64,000 nucleotides of DNA from the NCBI GenBank assembly GCA_028293825.1, contig JAQGNY010000039.1, forward strand, positions 1 to 64,000, given 5' to 3'. This DNA comes from Verrucomicrobiaceae bacterium (lineage in GTDB: Bacteria > Pseudomonadota > Gammaproteobacteria > Pseudomonadales > CAMLJR01). The notes below the pieces were generated by a model that saw nothing but the letters and a program-made list of their open reading frames with translations, searched no databases and was not told the origin of the DNA. Shown piece by piece: positions 7,708 through 17,121 of the stretch. The translations under genes and the position numbers were made by a program. Each line of letters begins with the position of its first letter. Within the stretch, counting starts at the first letter, position 1.

Positions 7708-9117
7708 CTACAGAGCGGCGAGTTTTAATTCGAGATAGCGCTCTTCCAGTTCGATATGTTGCGTTTGCAAGTTAAGTAGCTCTTGTTGCGCTGTGGCGAG
7801 CTGCTGTTTTAACTGCTCGACCGGCGCCGCCGCGTTTTCACCCTCGCCTTCAGCCAAACGCGCGCGCAACTCGCTGCATTCGGCCTCGAGCATTTCCAAT
7901 GCGTTCAACATCTCCGCGCTTTGGCGCGTGAAATCTTCGATGATGTTTGTCATTTGCTCGACCTCGCCATCGACCAGCGACGAAGGATCTTGCTTGATTT
8001 GCAGCACTTTCATTTTCAGCGTGTGATTTTCTTCGAGCGAGCGGTCCAGTTCGCTTTCTAATTGTTTGGTGCAAAGATCCGACTCTTTCAAAAAGCGTTC
8101 GTGACGTTCGAGCTGCTTATGCAACTCGCTGATCACGCGATCCTTGGCCTCGACCGACGTCGCGCTCTCCAATTCATCGCGCAGATGTTGAATCATTTTG
8201 TGCTGATCGACCGCCATGTTACGCAGACGCTGCAGCTCTTCCTGATTCGCAATAACCATGCGCCCGACGCTGGGCTGCTCGGCGCCGGGTTTCGCGGTAC
8301 TTTCTGAATCGACGCGCGACGGATCTTTATCTTTCGCCAGCGCAGCACCGAACTCGACATAAACCTGATTGTATTTTTCGAGCAGTCCGTTGAACTCGGC
8401 ACCGCCCTCAAGCTTGCTGCCGTGCTCCGCCAACGCCTGCCGATATTCTTCCGCCTGACGATTCGCTTTGTGCCATTTTTCATCGGCGTCAAAAAACAGC
8501 TTTTTAAAGCGCTCCAAATTTTCGATATGCCGTTTCTGATTGTCGATAACCGCCTGCAGCGCCGCTGCCTCGCCGTTTTGCGGTACTTCGCCGTCAAGGT
8601 CGAGTGCCTCCAATGAATCGGCGTCCGCGATCACACTTTCTTCGGCGCCCGCGGCGGGTTGCTCGTAAAACTGGATGATCTGGGTGAATTTATTTTCCAG
8701 CACACCCCAGTCGACGTCACGACCGTTGTCGCTGGCCAGCCACGCCTCTTTCTCGGCGATCAGGAACGCATGGCGCAGCGACACCGCGCGGCGCGCCAGC
8801 GGCGTATCAGCCGCCATATCGAGCACGATGTCGCGCTCGGCATTCAATTCGAGATGATGGTTGCGGGTGATGTTGATCTGCGCGTCGATGACTTCGGCAT
8901 AGTCCGGAATCGGCGGCTGCGCTTTTACCTCTTCGCGCGTGACTTTGAGCTCGGCGCGGACATTCTTTAACAGCTGGCGCAGCTCAAGAACTTTCGCTTC
9001 CAGCGCCTGTGCGGTTTTGCGCAAGCCCTGCGCGCGCAAGGTCACCAAACCGAGCAGGAATAGAAACGCAACGCCGACTTCCAGGCCGACCATCAGAATT
9101 ATTGATTTATCAGGCAT
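7708..9117 (-). CDS. membrane-anchored coiled-coil protein of unknown function
   Basis: 469 residues. One hydrophobic helix near the N-terminus (about 6-28) is followed by a long charged, heptad-rich region dominated by Glu, Lys, Gln and Leu, with coiled coils at about 30-60, 195-270 and 285-465. No catalytic motif is visible. The predicted topology is a short periplasmic N-terminus or uncleaved anchor with a large cytoplasmic coiled coil, as in scaffold or envelope-organising proteins. It stands alone between queF and the cupredoxin operon, all on the minus strand. I do not recognise the family. Confidence 0.75.
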   Translation of the reverse strand: MPDKSIILMVGLEVGVAFLFLLGLVTLRAQGLRKTAQALEAKVLELRQLLKNVRAELKVTREEVKAQPPIPDYAEVIDAQINITRNHHLELNAERDIVLDMAADTPLARRAVSLRHAFLIAEKEAWLASDNGRDVDWGVLENKFTQIIQFYEQPAAGAEESVIADADSLEALDLDGEVPQNGEAAALQAVIDNQKRHIENLERFKKLFFDADEKWHKANRQAEEYRQALAEHGSKLEGGAEFNGLLEKYNQVYVEFGAALAKDKDPSRVDSESTAKPGAEQPSVGRMVIANQEELQRLRNMAVDQHKMIQHLRDELESATSVEAKDRVISELHKQLERHERFLKESDLCTKQLESELDRSLEENHTLKMKVLQIKQDPSSLVDGEVEQMTNIIEDFTRQSAEMLNALEMLEAECSELRARLAEGEGENAAAPVEQLKQQLATAQQELLNLQTQHIELEERYLELKLAAL

Positions 9118-9273
9118 ACGATGTCGTTGCGCGCCAATGGAGGTAAGAAGTTATCGAGCAATAGTAGTCAAGCAATTGACGGCGCACCAATTCCAGCGCG
9201 CAACTTTTCGCTGGCGGGATTATTTCAGGGTAAAAACTCGCTTCCTTGCAAAAAGTGCTTTGCGGCCGCGCCG

Positions 9274-10086
9274 TTATTGCCTGGCAAAACGCGCGTTGGC
9301 TGGAACCTGCAATTCAGTGCTGCGATATGGATTGATATCCAGCCCACCGCGACGCAGATAACGCGCATAAACCGTCAGTTGCTGCGGCGCGCAGCGCTGC
9401 ATGATGTCGACGAACATGCGCTCAACGCAGTGCTCGTGAAAATCCTGATGCTCGCGAAACGAAACGATGTAAGCCAGCAAGCCAGCCGGATCTATTTCGG
9501 CGCCGCGGTATTCGATCTGCACCGTGCCCCAGTCGGGCTGACCTGTAACCGGACAGCGCGAACGCAGCAATCGACTAAACCAACTTTGCGACACGTGTTT
9601 TTGCGAGTTTATCGTTAACAATTCTGGCGCGGGCGTGTAGGTGTCGATGGCGACCGCAATAGCATCGAGACAGTGGCCGCGCGGTGCGACCGTTTGCAGA
9701 CGCGACCATTGCTGCGGCAAATGCAGAAGTATTTCAACCGGCGCGCCAACGCAGACAGCCAAATCGCGCTGCATCGTGAGAGCAACATCACTCACCTCGG
9801 CAAAGCGATGCTGGTTCAGCGAGTTGAGATAGAGCTTGAAAGACTTCGACTCGACGATGTTGGGCGACATCGCCGGAAAACGAAATTCGCCAATCGCAAC
9901 TTGAGGTTTGCCGCTACTGTCCAGCCACGATAATTCGTAAGCATTCCAAATATCGCAGCCGCCAAACGGCAATGCGCTACCGATTGCCAACACATCTCGG
10001 CCAGCGGCGCGAGCGATCGGGCTCAACAAACCAGGATCGTAAGGCGCATCGTAATCGACGCTTTTACCGAGCAGAATGTCGCCCAT
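9274..10086 (-). CDS. queF: NADPH-dependent 7-cyano-7-deazaguanine reductase QueF
   Basis: 270 residues. QueF reduces preQ0 to preQ1 for queuosine in tRNA. The substrate/NADPH motif VESKSFKLYLNS (about 78-89) and the catalytic Cys178 with Asp185 in RCPVTGQPDWGT match the long, two-domain (YqcD/E. coli) form. The ATG at 10086 is chosen because GAGGT lies 6 bases upstream and the protein then starts MGDILLGK; the frame is open further upstream but that part overlaps the permease gene and looks non-coding. It follows the ABC permease by 8 bp. Confidence 0.95.
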   Translation of the reverse strand: MGDILLGKSVDYDAPYDPGLLSPIARAAGRDVLAIGSALPFGGCDIWNAYELSWLDSSGKPQVAIGEFRFPAMSPNIVESKSFKLYLNSLNQHRFAEVSDVALTMQRDLAVCVGAPVEILLHLPQQWSRLQTVAPRGHCLDAIAVAIDTYTPAPELLTINSQKHVSQSWFSRLLRSRCPVTGQPDWGTVQIEYRGAEIDPAGLLAYIVSFREHQDFHEHCVERMFVDIMQRCAPQQLTVYARYLRRGGLDINPYRSTELQVPANARFARQ

Positions 10087-10094
10087 GTTCGACC

Positions 10095-10868
10095 TCAGCT
10101 GCGCAGACGCTTGCCGGAACTGAGCAAGTACATCGAATACGCGTATGCGACAACGATAAACACCAGCACGATTCCAAAGGCGAACCAAATATTCACATCG
10201 GAAACACCGAGAAAACCGTAACGAAACGCGTTGACGATATAAAGAATTGGATTGAAGCGCGACAGATTCGCCCAAAACGGCGGCAGCAATTCGATCGAGT
10301 AAAACACGCCGCCGAGATAAGTCAGCGGAGTCAAAACGAAGGTCGGCACAATCGAAATGTCGTCGAAGTTGTTCGCATACACCGCGTTGATAAATCCAGC
10401 CAGCGAGAACAGCAAGGATGTCAGCAACAAAATGGTGAGCGTGATCAACGGATGTTGAATATGCAGATGGCTAAAGAACAGCGATAGCACTGTGACGATC
10501 GCGCCGACGCAAATACCGCGCAGAATGCCGCCGACCACAAAGCCCAACAAAATGGTGTGGTTTGAGGTCGGCGAAACTAACAGCTCCTCGATATGGCGCT
10601 GAAACTTCGCGCCAAAAAACGACGACACCACATTCGAATAAGCATTGGTCAGCACGGCCATCATAATCAGGCCGGGTACCATAAACTGCATGTAACTAAA
10701 GCCGCCCATGCTGCCGATACGCGAGCCGATCAATTGCCCGAAAATGACGAAATACAGCGCCATCGAAATCGCAGGCGGCAGCAACGTTTGCGACCAGATG
10801 CGGAGAAAGCGCCGCGCCTCTTTGCGCACGATGGTCGAAAACGCCACCAACTCAGTGGATAAACTCAT
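10095..10868 (-). CDS. ABC-2 type transporter permease (YadH-like)
   Basis: 257 residues with about six membrane segments and the ABC-2 permease pattern, including the cytoplasmic loop FQRHIEELLVSPTSN and the conserved LTPLTYLGGVFYS region. It should pair with the ATPase encoded at 11878-12822 as a YadGH-type exporter in the inner membrane. The substrate is unknown. An oxidoreductase gene separates it from its ATPase. Its stop codon lies within the ribosome site region of queF, suggesting a shared transcript. Confidence 0.92.
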   Translation of the reverse strand: MSLSTELVAFSTIVRKEARRFLRIWSQTLLPPAISMALYFVIFGQLIGSRIGSMGGFSYMQFMVPGLIMMAVLTNAYSNVVSSFFGAKFQRHIEELLVSPTSNHTILLGFVVGGILRGICVGAIVTVLSLFFSHLHIQHPLITLTILLLTSLLFSLAGFINAVYANNFDDISIVPTFVLTPLTYLGGVFYSIELLPPFWANLSRFNPILYIVNAFRYGFLGVSDVNIWFAFGIVLVFIVVAYAYSMYLLSSGKRLRS

Positions 10869-10938
10869 GCCTGTCGATTTCCAGCGGCGCTAACGCACCT
10901 GTCGAAAGTTTAATTAAAAGAAATTGGATGCAGCGAAC

Positions 10939-11853
10939 CTAAACCGTCGCGATCAATTTGCCCTGCACCTTACCGGCTTGGCTCTCGATGAGCGCCTGCC
11001 CAATATCGGCAAACGCATAGGTCCGTGAAATTTTGAGTCGCACGCTGCCGTCGGCAATAAGACGATCAACCTCCTCCAAACCGCTGCGCTCAGTTTGACC
11101 AATAACCATCTCCGCGCGCACACCGAAAGCGGTGGCCTGGGCCTGATCGGGCGGCGCCACCAGACTCAGAAGAGCGCCGCCGCGACGCAACAACTGCCAT
11201 GAGCGTGCCTGCGCCTCGGGGCCATAGGCGTCGAGCACGACATCAAAATCGCCGATCTGATCTTCATAGGCCGTGGTGCGGTCAACCACGTGCGTCGCGC
11301 CCAAACTTTTCACAAATTCGATATTTGCCGGCGACGCCAACGCGGTAACTTCCGCGCCGCGCAAATGCGCCAACTGCACCGCCATACTTCCTACACCGCC
11401 CGCGGCCGAGTGGATCAGGATGCGCGTACCGGCACCCACTTTTCCCGCGTTCAGCGTTGTCACGGCCGTAAAGGCTGCAGCAGGCACGGCGGCGGCTTCG
11501 ACAAAACTTAAGCGCGACGGCTTCAGCGCGATCTGCGTGATTTTTACCACGGCGTATTCGGCGAAGGCGCCAATCATGCCGGTCATGCCATGCACTTCAT
11601 CGCCTACGGCGAAGTCAGTGACGCCCTCGCCCAGCGCGGTAATGGTGCCGGCGAACTCGCCGCCAATCGTGGTCGGAAAATGAAATGGGATGAACTCTTT
11701 CGCATAACCTTCGCGAACCTTCCAATCGACCGGGTTGATTCCCACTGCGGCGACTCTCACCAACACTTCGTCCGCCGCCGGCGCAGGGATTGGCACTTCG
11801 CCGATAACGAGAACTTCAGGTCCACCAAAACCAGTAATTTGCACTGCACGCAT
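10939..11853 (-). CDS. zinc-independent MDR-family NADP-dependent oxidoreductase
   Basis: 304 residues of the medium-chain dehydrogenase/quinone-oxidoreductase superfamily. The GroES-like part includes VAAVGINPVDWKVREG and GGEFAGTI; the nucleotide-binding Rossmann part contains HSAAGGVGSMAVQLA (about 148-162). The usual zinc-binding cysteines of alcohol dehydrogenases are not seen, so a quinone or enone reductase activity with NADPH is likely. It lies between the ATPase and permease genes of an ABC exporter in the same direction (24- and 70-bp gaps). Any link to that exporter is unproven. Confidence 0.88.
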   Translation of the reverse strand: MRAVQITGFGGPEVLVIGEVPIPAPAADEVLVRVAAVGINPVDWKVREGYAKEFIPFHFPTTIGGEFAGTITALGEGVTDFAVGDEVHGMTGMIGAFAEYAVVKITQIALKPSRLSFVEAAAVPAAAFTAVTTLNAGKVGAGTRILIHSAAGGVGSMAVQLAHLRGAEVTALASPANIEFVKSLGATHVVDRTTAYEDQIGDFDVVLDAYGPEAQARSWQLLRRGGALLSLVAPPDQAQATAFGVRAEMVIGQTERSGLEEVDRLIADGSVRLKISRTYAFADIGQALIESQAGKVQGKLIATV

Positions 11854-11877
11854 GATCGATTCCTCTCTATAAGATGG

Positions 11878-12822
11878 TTAAGTAGTCGCGACACTGTTGT
11901 GGTCAGGGCTATTGTGAGCAAGCAGGGAAATAAATAGTTCCTCGAGACGATTCGCCTTATTGCGCATGCTCGTAACAGTGACACCGCGCGCCGATAACTC
12001 AGCCAGCAAATCGTTCAGGCTTTCGCCTTTTTCGATCTCTACTTCAATACTGTGAGAATCAAGCACTTTGCCATCGAAGCGCGACAAATCGATCGACGGA
12101 TTGACTGACTCGCGCGTGTCGAGAATGAAATGCTCTTTGCGCAGCCGCGTCAGTAATTCTTTGATACTGGTATTTTCGATGACGCGACCGCTGTCGATGA
12201 TCGCAATATTGCGACACAGACTTTCCGCTTCTTCGAGGTAATGCGTGGTGAGAATGATCGTCGTGCCCTGTACGTTGATCTCGCGCAGAAACTCCCACAT
12301 CGAGCGCCGTAATTCGATATCCACGCCAGCCGTCGGCTCATCGAGAATCAACAGGCGCGGCTCGTGCACCAGCGCGCGCGCAATCATCAAGCGCCGTTTC
12401 ATACCGCCGGACAAAACGCGTGCGGGTTCGTCGCGCTTATCCCACAAACCTAATTTGCGCAGGTATTTTTCGGCACGCTGCTCGGCAAGCGCGCGCGGCA
12501 ATCCGTAGTAACCACCTTGGTCGGCAACGATGTTGAAAACTTTTTCGAAGTTGTGAAAATTAAATTCTTGCGGCACTAGGCCAAGTTCGCGTTTTGCAGC
12601 GGGGAAATCGACATCAATGTCGTGACCGAATACTGAAACGACACCACTTGTTTTAAGCACTAATGAGGCAATCACACCAATCGCAGTGGATTTGCCCGCG
12701 CCATTGGGACCGAGCAATGCAAAAAAATCGCCTTGCTGGACCTCCAGATCGATGCCTTTCAACGCCTGCAGGCCGTTGCCATAGATTTTGGTCAGACCGC
12801 GAATGGATAAAGCGATGCTCAT
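11878..12822 (-). CDS. ABC transporter ATP-binding protein (YadG-like)
   Basis: 314 residues. Walker A GPNGAGKST (about 38-46), signature LSGGMKRR, Walker B LLILDEPTAGVD and the switch His in LTTHYLEEAE are all intact. The C-terminal 80 residues form the extra domain found in YadG/CcmA-type ATPases. It should energise the permease at 10095-10868. It is the first gene of a four-gene minus-strand cluster ending with queF. Confidence 0.93.
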   Translation of the reverse strand: MSIALSIRGLTKIYGNGLQALKGIDLEVQQGDFFALLGPNGAGKSTAIGVIASLVLKTSGVVSVFGHDIDVDFPAAKRELGLVPQEFNFHNFEKVFNIVADQGGYYGLPRALAEQRAEKYLRKLGLWDKRDEPARVLSGGMKRRLMIARALVHEPRLLILDEPTAGVDIELRRSMWEFLREINVQGTTIILTTHYLEEAESLCRNIAIIDSGRVIENTSIKELLTRLRKEHFILDTRESVNPSIDLSRFDGKVLDSHSIEVEIEKGESLNDLLAELSARGVTVTSMRNKANRLEELFISLLAHNSPDHNSVATT

Positions 12823-13012
12823 AGCGCTCCAAAATTGCGAATGCGAACTGGATGATGTGGCGAGACGAGATTAAGTCGGGCGTGGATTGTACTGTATCGC
12901 CGCAGCAATTGGCGCTGGACGGTATCGATTAAAAATCCCAGAAAGGGATTGAATGTATTGCGGGTGACATTGAAACGAAAGAGAAGATATTTAAAGGAAG
13001 AAAGCGAAGCAT

Positions 13013-13088
13013 TGGAGCGGGAAACGAGATTCGAACTCGCGACCTCAACCTTGGCAAGGTTGCGCTCTACCAACAGAGCTATTCCCGC
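13013..13088 (-). tRNA. tRNA-Gly (GCC)
   Basis: 76 nt including an encoded CCA. The acceptor stem GCGGGAA pairs with TTCCCGC, the T-loop reads GTTCGAATC, and the anticodon loop CTTGCCAAG gives GCC for glycine. It lies just downstream of tRNA-Glu and is probably cut from the same precursor. Confidence 0.97.
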
Positions 13089-13125
13089 ATTGCCACCGAA
13101 CACGACGGGTTCGGTAAAAATAAAT

Positions 13126-13201
13126 TGGCGTCCCCTAGGGGACTCGAACCCCTGTTACCGCCGTGAAAGGGCGGTGTCCTAGGCCACTAGACGAAGGGGA
13201 C
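13126..13201 (-). tRNA. tRNA-Glu (TTC)
   Basis: 76 nt with encoded CCA. The acceptor GTCCCCT pairs with AGGGGAC, the T-loop reads GGTTCGAGTCC and the anticodon loop CTTTCAC gives TTC for glutamate. It is first in a tRNA-Glu/tRNA-Gly pair. Confidence 0.97.
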
Positions 13202-13256
13202 GCCGAACACTTTTCGAGCACCGCAGCGTTTTGCTTGGCGTCGTAAAGTGGCGCGC

Positions 13257-13285
13257 ATTCTATGAATACAACAAGCAAAGGTCAA
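13257..13285 (-). promoter_or_regulatory. sigma-70 promoter of the tRNA pair
   Basis: Reading on the minus strand, a -35 box TTGACC and a -10 box TAGAAT are separated by 17 bp, followed by a GC-rich discriminator (GCGCGCC). GC-rich discriminators are typical of stable-RNA promoters under stringent control. Spacing to tRNA-Glu is about 55 bp. Confidence 0.8.
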
Positions 13286-13420
13286 GCGTGTTTTTGCATA
13301 TTATGTTGAGCGCGACTAACTTGTATCTGCACGCACCAGCAAAATCACCATAACAGTTCATTTCCCGATCAGCTCTACACCGTTATTAACCGCGCTCACA
13401 GCAAAAATTTGGTACGAAAC

Positions 13421-14179
13421 ATGACCACTACAACAATTATTGTCGCCGTCCTCGCCGGGTTATTTTTGCTCATCGCAGTTACGTTTACGCTGCAGCAACT
13501 CGAAAAAAACAATCGTGAAAAAAGCGCACTGATCGCTTCGTTAAAAGCGCAGGCGCGCAACTTTCGTTTTATGCTCGATGGCTTCCCGGAAGGATTACTC
13601 AACCGCGATTTAAAACTTCTGGTCTGCCAATGCATTGCCGAAAATACCGAGCAATTACTGCGAGTCGATCGGCGCGATGCGCAAGCACTGCAATGGCAGC
13701 GTGAGATAAACGAAAAAATGACGCAGCTGCAGGCACAGCCGAATACACCGGGGCAATATCAAGTTTTGACCGATGCCGCACAAATGCAGGACGTGCAAAA
13801 ACTGCTGACGAGCCTTTTCAACGTCGTACAGCAACTACACAAAAGTAAACGCCTCAACCAAGAACAAGCGAGCAATTACGCGCAACAGGTATTGCGTTTA
13901 AATACGCGCATCGCCGTCGATGCCAATGTCGCCGCTGCTCAGAACGCGTTGCAAACTGGCAAGCCACGCGTTGCTGCGCATTATTTTGGCGTAGCTGTCG
14001 ACAAAATGAACAAAGACAACGCGGACAATTCGTATACCGCGCAAATTGCCGCGTTCACGCAGCGCCGCGCCGAGCTCGAAGCGCTCGACACCGCACAGCA
14101 AAATAAAAACCTCGGGAATGAGTGGGGTTCGGTCGCACAACCTGCCGAAGAACCCTTAAAGAAAAGCGTTTACGATTAA
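13421..14179 (+). CDS. membrane-anchored helical protein of unknown function
   Basis: 252 residues from the ATG at 13421 (a TTG four codons earlier is possible; neither has a clear ribosome site). One N-terminal membrane helix (about 4-24) is followed by a Gln/Lys/Glu-rich helical region with coiled-coil character through to about residue 230. No enzyme motif is seen. The topology resembles the protein encoded at 7708-9117 but there is no obvious sequence identity. It ends 30 bp before the converging msrB gene. I do not recognise the family. Confidence 0.75.
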   Translation: MTTTTIIVAVLAGLFLLIAVTFTLQQLEKNNREKSALIASLKAQARNFRFMLDGFPEGLLNRDLKLLVCQCIAENTEQLLRVDRRDAQALQWQREINEKMTQLQAQPNTPGQYQVLTDAAQMQDVQKLLTSLFNVVQQLHKSKRLNQEQASNYAQQVLRLNTRIAVDANVAAAQNALQTGKPRVAAHYFGVAVDKMNKDNADNSYTAQIAAFTQRRAELEALDTAQQNKNLGNEWGSVAQPAEEPLKKSVYD

Positions 14180-14209
14180 ACGTCGATAAAAAGGTTTTGT
14201 GGCTCGTCG

Positions 14210-14614
14210 TTAGGAAGTCTTTTTTTCTTCTTCCAATTTAATCGATGCTGAATTAATGCAGTAACGCAAACCGGTCGGCTCTGGACCGTCTTCAAAAACA
14301 TGGCCTAAATGCGTACCGCAGCGCCGACACACCACTTCGGTTCGTACCATGCCGTGGCTGATATCGCGCTTTTCCTCGATGCTGGCATTGTCGGTTGGCT
14401 GATAAAAACTCGGCCAGCCGCAACCGGCATCAAATTTGGAATCGGAAGTAAATAATTCTGCCCCACAGCCGATGCAGCGATAAACACCATCCTGCCAACT
14501 GTTCCAATATTTGCCGGTGAAAGGTCGTTCGGTGCCCTTCTCGCGCGCCACTCGAAATTCTTCCGCGCTTAATTGCTCGCGCCATTCCTGTTCGGATTTC
14601 TCGACTTCGTACAT
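14210..14614 (-). CDS. msrB: peptide-methionine (R)-S-oxide reductase MsrB
   Basis: 134 residues from the ATG at 14614, chosen because GAGGAAG lies 6 bases upstream. MsrB repairs methionine-R-sulfoxide in oxidised proteins. Two CxxC pairs (Cys47/Cys50 and Cys96/Cys99) form the zinc site, and Cys119 in RYCINSASI is the catalytic residue. There is no signal peptide, so it is cytoplasmic. It is divergent from the aminotransferase gene at 14722, a pairing also familiar from pseudomonads. Confidence 0.97.
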   Translation of the reverse strand: MYEVEKSEQEWREQLSAEEFRVAREKGTERPFTGKYWNSWQDGVYRCIGCGAELFTSDSKFDAGCGWPSFYQPTDNASIEEKRDISHGMVRTEVVCRRCGTHLGHVFEDGPEPTGLRYCINSASIKLEEEKKTS

Positions 14615-14721
14615 CGTCAACTTCCTCGCGCTTAAAAGGGATTTACCCTAAACTTTGCGCCTGTCTAAATTTTGCGCCTAAGAATAGATTCGCTATCACA
14701 GCGTTTACCAGTGAGCCGAGC

Positions 14722-15936
14722 ATGTCAAAATTTTTTAAGTCTGACAAATTAAACAACGTCTGTTATGACATCCGCGGCCCTGTGCTGCAGGAAGCGAACC
14801 GTATGGAAGAAGACGGTCATCGCATTCTTAAACTAAATATCGGCAATCCGGCGCCGTTCGGATTCGCGGCGCCCGACGAAATCATTCAAGACGTTATTCA
14901 CATGTTGCCTCAAAGCGAGGGCTACAGCGACTCAAAAGGCATTTACTCGGCGCGCAAAGCGGTGATGCAGGAATGCCAGAGTCGCGGTATCGAAGGCGTT
15001 GAAATTAACGATATTTACCTGGGTAACGGCGTTAGCGAATTAATCTCCGTGGTCACGCAAGCGTTGCTCAATAGTGGCGACGAAGTGTTGGTACCGGCAC
15101 CGGATTATCCGTTATGGACCGCATGCGTGCGTCTCGCCGGCGGCAAAGCCGTCCACTACCGTTGCGACGAACAGTCCGCTTGGTATCCGGATCTCGACGA
15201 TATTCGCAGCAAAGTTAACAGCCGCACCAAAGCCATCGTCATCATCAATCCGAACAACCCCACCGGCGCCGTTTATCCACTGGATGTTTTGCAACAGCTC
15301 GTCGATATCGCGCGCGAACACAAGCTGGTTATTTTCGCCGACGAGATTTACGACAAAATTCTGTACGACGAAATCGATCACGTGCCGCTCGGTCGCGTTG
15401 CGACAGACGTGTTGTGCATTACGTTCAATGGTTTATCGAAATCATATCGACTGGCGGGCTTTCGCAGCGGCTGGATGATTATTTCCGGCGCGAAACATTT
15501 AGCGCAGGATTACATCGAAGGCATCAACATGCTGACGTCGATGCGACTGTGTGCGAATGTTCCCGCGCAACATGCGATTCAAACAGCGCTGGGCGGCTAT
15601 CAGAGCATTAACGACTTGGTTTTGCCCACTGGGCGCCTGTGCAAGCAGCGCGATCTCGCGTGGCGCATGCTGAACGACATTCCCGGGGTCAGCTGCGTGA
15701 AACCGCTCGGTGCGATTTATTTATTTCCGCGCCTAGACGCGAAGAAATTTAACTTACAAAACGACGAACAATTAGTGCTTGATCTATTGCGTCAGGAAAA
15801 AATCCTGCTGGTGCACGGTACTGCATTCAACTGGCCGGAACCCGATCATCTACGCATCGTATTTTTACCACGCCCGGATGATCTCGGCACCGCGATCGAA
15901 CGCTTCGGCAATTTTCTTTCGCGTTACAGCCAGTAA
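14722..15936 (+). CDS. alaA: AlaA-type glutamate-pyruvate aminotransferase
   Basis: 404 residues of class I PLP-dependent aminotransferases. NPNNPTGA (about 176-183), the aspartate in FADEIYDK, and the PLP lysine in NGLSKSYRLAGFRSGW are intact. The N-terminus KSDKLNNVCYDIRGPVL matches the AlaA/YfbQ group, which interconverts alanine and pyruvate using glutamate/2-oxoglutarate. The gene is transcribed alone, divergent from msrB. Confidence 0.92.
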   Translation: MSKFFKSDKLNNVCYDIRGPVLQEANRMEEDGHRILKLNIGNPAPFGFAAPDEIIQDVIHMLPQSEGYSDSKGIYSARKAVMQECQSRGIEGVEINDIYLGNGVSELISVVTQALLNSGDEVLVPAPDYPLWTACVRLAGGKAVHYRCDEQSAWYPDLDDIRSKVNSRTKAIVIINPNNPTGAVYPLDVLQQLVDIAREHKLVIFADEIYDKILYDEIDHVPLGRVATDVLCITFNGLSKSYRLAGFRSGWMIISGAKHLAQDYIEGINMLTSMRLCANVPAQHAIQTALGGYQSINDLVLPTGRLCKQRDLAWRMLNDIPGVSCVKPLGAIYLFPRLDAKKFNLQNDEQLVLDLLRQEKILLVHGTAFNWPEPDHLRIVFLPRPDDLGTAIERFGNFLSRYSQ

Positions 15937-15954
15937 CCTTCCAATAAATCGCGC

Positions 15955-17121
15955 TCAAGCAACGAGCCTAGGCGCGACAAATCCAGCCTTTAATAACAGT
16001 GCTTTTTGCTCAACATCAAACTCTGACCAATTATTAATTTCACACGCGGAAAACTCTCGTCTCTCGACATAATTTTTTCGCAGTGCATCAAAGCGCTCGG
16101 CAACTTTCACAGAGATTGAATCGCAAAGCGCGACGCGCATATTGGAGTTGTCCACGCGTACATCGTAAACAGAATGAATTGCCGCACGCGTTAATGCACT
16201 GCCATATAAATGCGAAGGCACATTGATTTTCACTGGCAAAAAGCTCGACATCAACAATGGCAATTCTGATTTTACGGCGAGAAAACGACAACAAGCTTCA
16301 AATACCATACGCGTGCCGGCAATTTTTCCATCCAAACTGTAGCCCGCAATATGTGGAGTACCGAGCGTCACTAGCTTCAATAATTCTGCATCAATCGTCG
16401 GTTCGTTTTCCCACACGTCGAGAACAACGCGCACGTCATTTCGCGTCTGCAATAATTGCTTTAACGCAAAATTATCGATGACACCGCCGCGTCCGGCATT
16501 CAGCAAAATTGCATTCGCAGGCAGTTGATTCAATCGCGACTTATCGAGTAAATGCCGTGTGGGAAAATCCCCATCGTGCGTCAGTGGTGCATGACAACAA
16601 ACAACATCACAATGCAACACTGTATCCAGATCAGCCGTTGGCAACGGGCTCGATAGCGGCAACAGCGGATCGTAACCAATACATGCTATTCCCAGTGCCT
16701 GCAGTCTTTGCAGCAAGCGCGAACCAACATTCCCCAAGCCGATAATTCCGACCTGCTTTCCGCACAGCACACTTTCCATAGCGCCATCGAGCGCGCACAA
16801 CGCGCTCAACACATAATCGACTACTGCGTTTGCATTACTACCCGGCGCACTTGCGACGGCAATTCCACACTGCTGCAAATAATTGAGATCGATATGGTCG
16901 GTGCCGATGGTCGCGGTGCCGACGAATTTGACGCGGCTTTTTTTGAGCAACTTTCGATTAACTTGCGTTACTGAGCGTACCAATAAAATATCTGCATCGG
17001 CGACTTGCTCCGCGCGCAGGTGGCGCCCGGGATAAGTCCGAACCTCACCCAATTGCGCAAAGGTTTCGCGCAAGAGCGGCATGTTTTCATCGGCAACTAT
17101 CAGCACTGCTATATGTTCCAT
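15955..17121 (-). CDS. pdxB: 4-phosphoerythronate dehydrogenase PdxB
   Basis: 388 residues of the D-2-hydroxyacid dehydrogenase family. Landmarks are TIGTDHIDL, the NAD-binding GIIGLGNVGSRL, and the catalytic region around LLNAGRGGVIDN and HIAGYSLDGK. The extra C-terminal region (about 290-388) separates PdxB from other family members. PdxB oxidises 4-phosphoerythronate in de novo pyridoxal phosphate synthesis. It converges on alaA with an 18-bp gap. Confidence 0.95.
   Translation of the reverse strand: MEHIAVLIVADENMPLLRETFAQLGEVRTYPGRHLRAEQVADADILLVRSVTQVNRKLLKKSRVKFVGTATIGTDHIDLNYLQQCGIAVASAPGSNANAVVDYVLSALCALDGAMESVLCGKQVGIIGLGNVGSRLLQRLQALGIACIGYDPLLPLSSPLPTADLDTVLHCDVVCCHAPLTHDGDFPTRHLLDKSRLNQLPANAILLNAGRGGVIDNFALKQLLQTRNDVRVVLDVWENEPTIDAELLKLVTLGTPHIAGYSLDGKIAGTRMVFEACCRFLAVKSELPLLMSSFLPVKINVPSHLYGSALTRAAIHSVYDVRVDNSNMRVALCDSISVKVAERFDALRKNYVERREFSACEINNWSEFDVEQKALLLKAGFVAPRLVA

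Noticed and set aside
10087-10275. N-terminal extension of QueF
   Set aside because: The added 63 residues are Arg/Cys-rich, overlap the permease gene, and the internal ATG has a good ribosome site and matches the family start.
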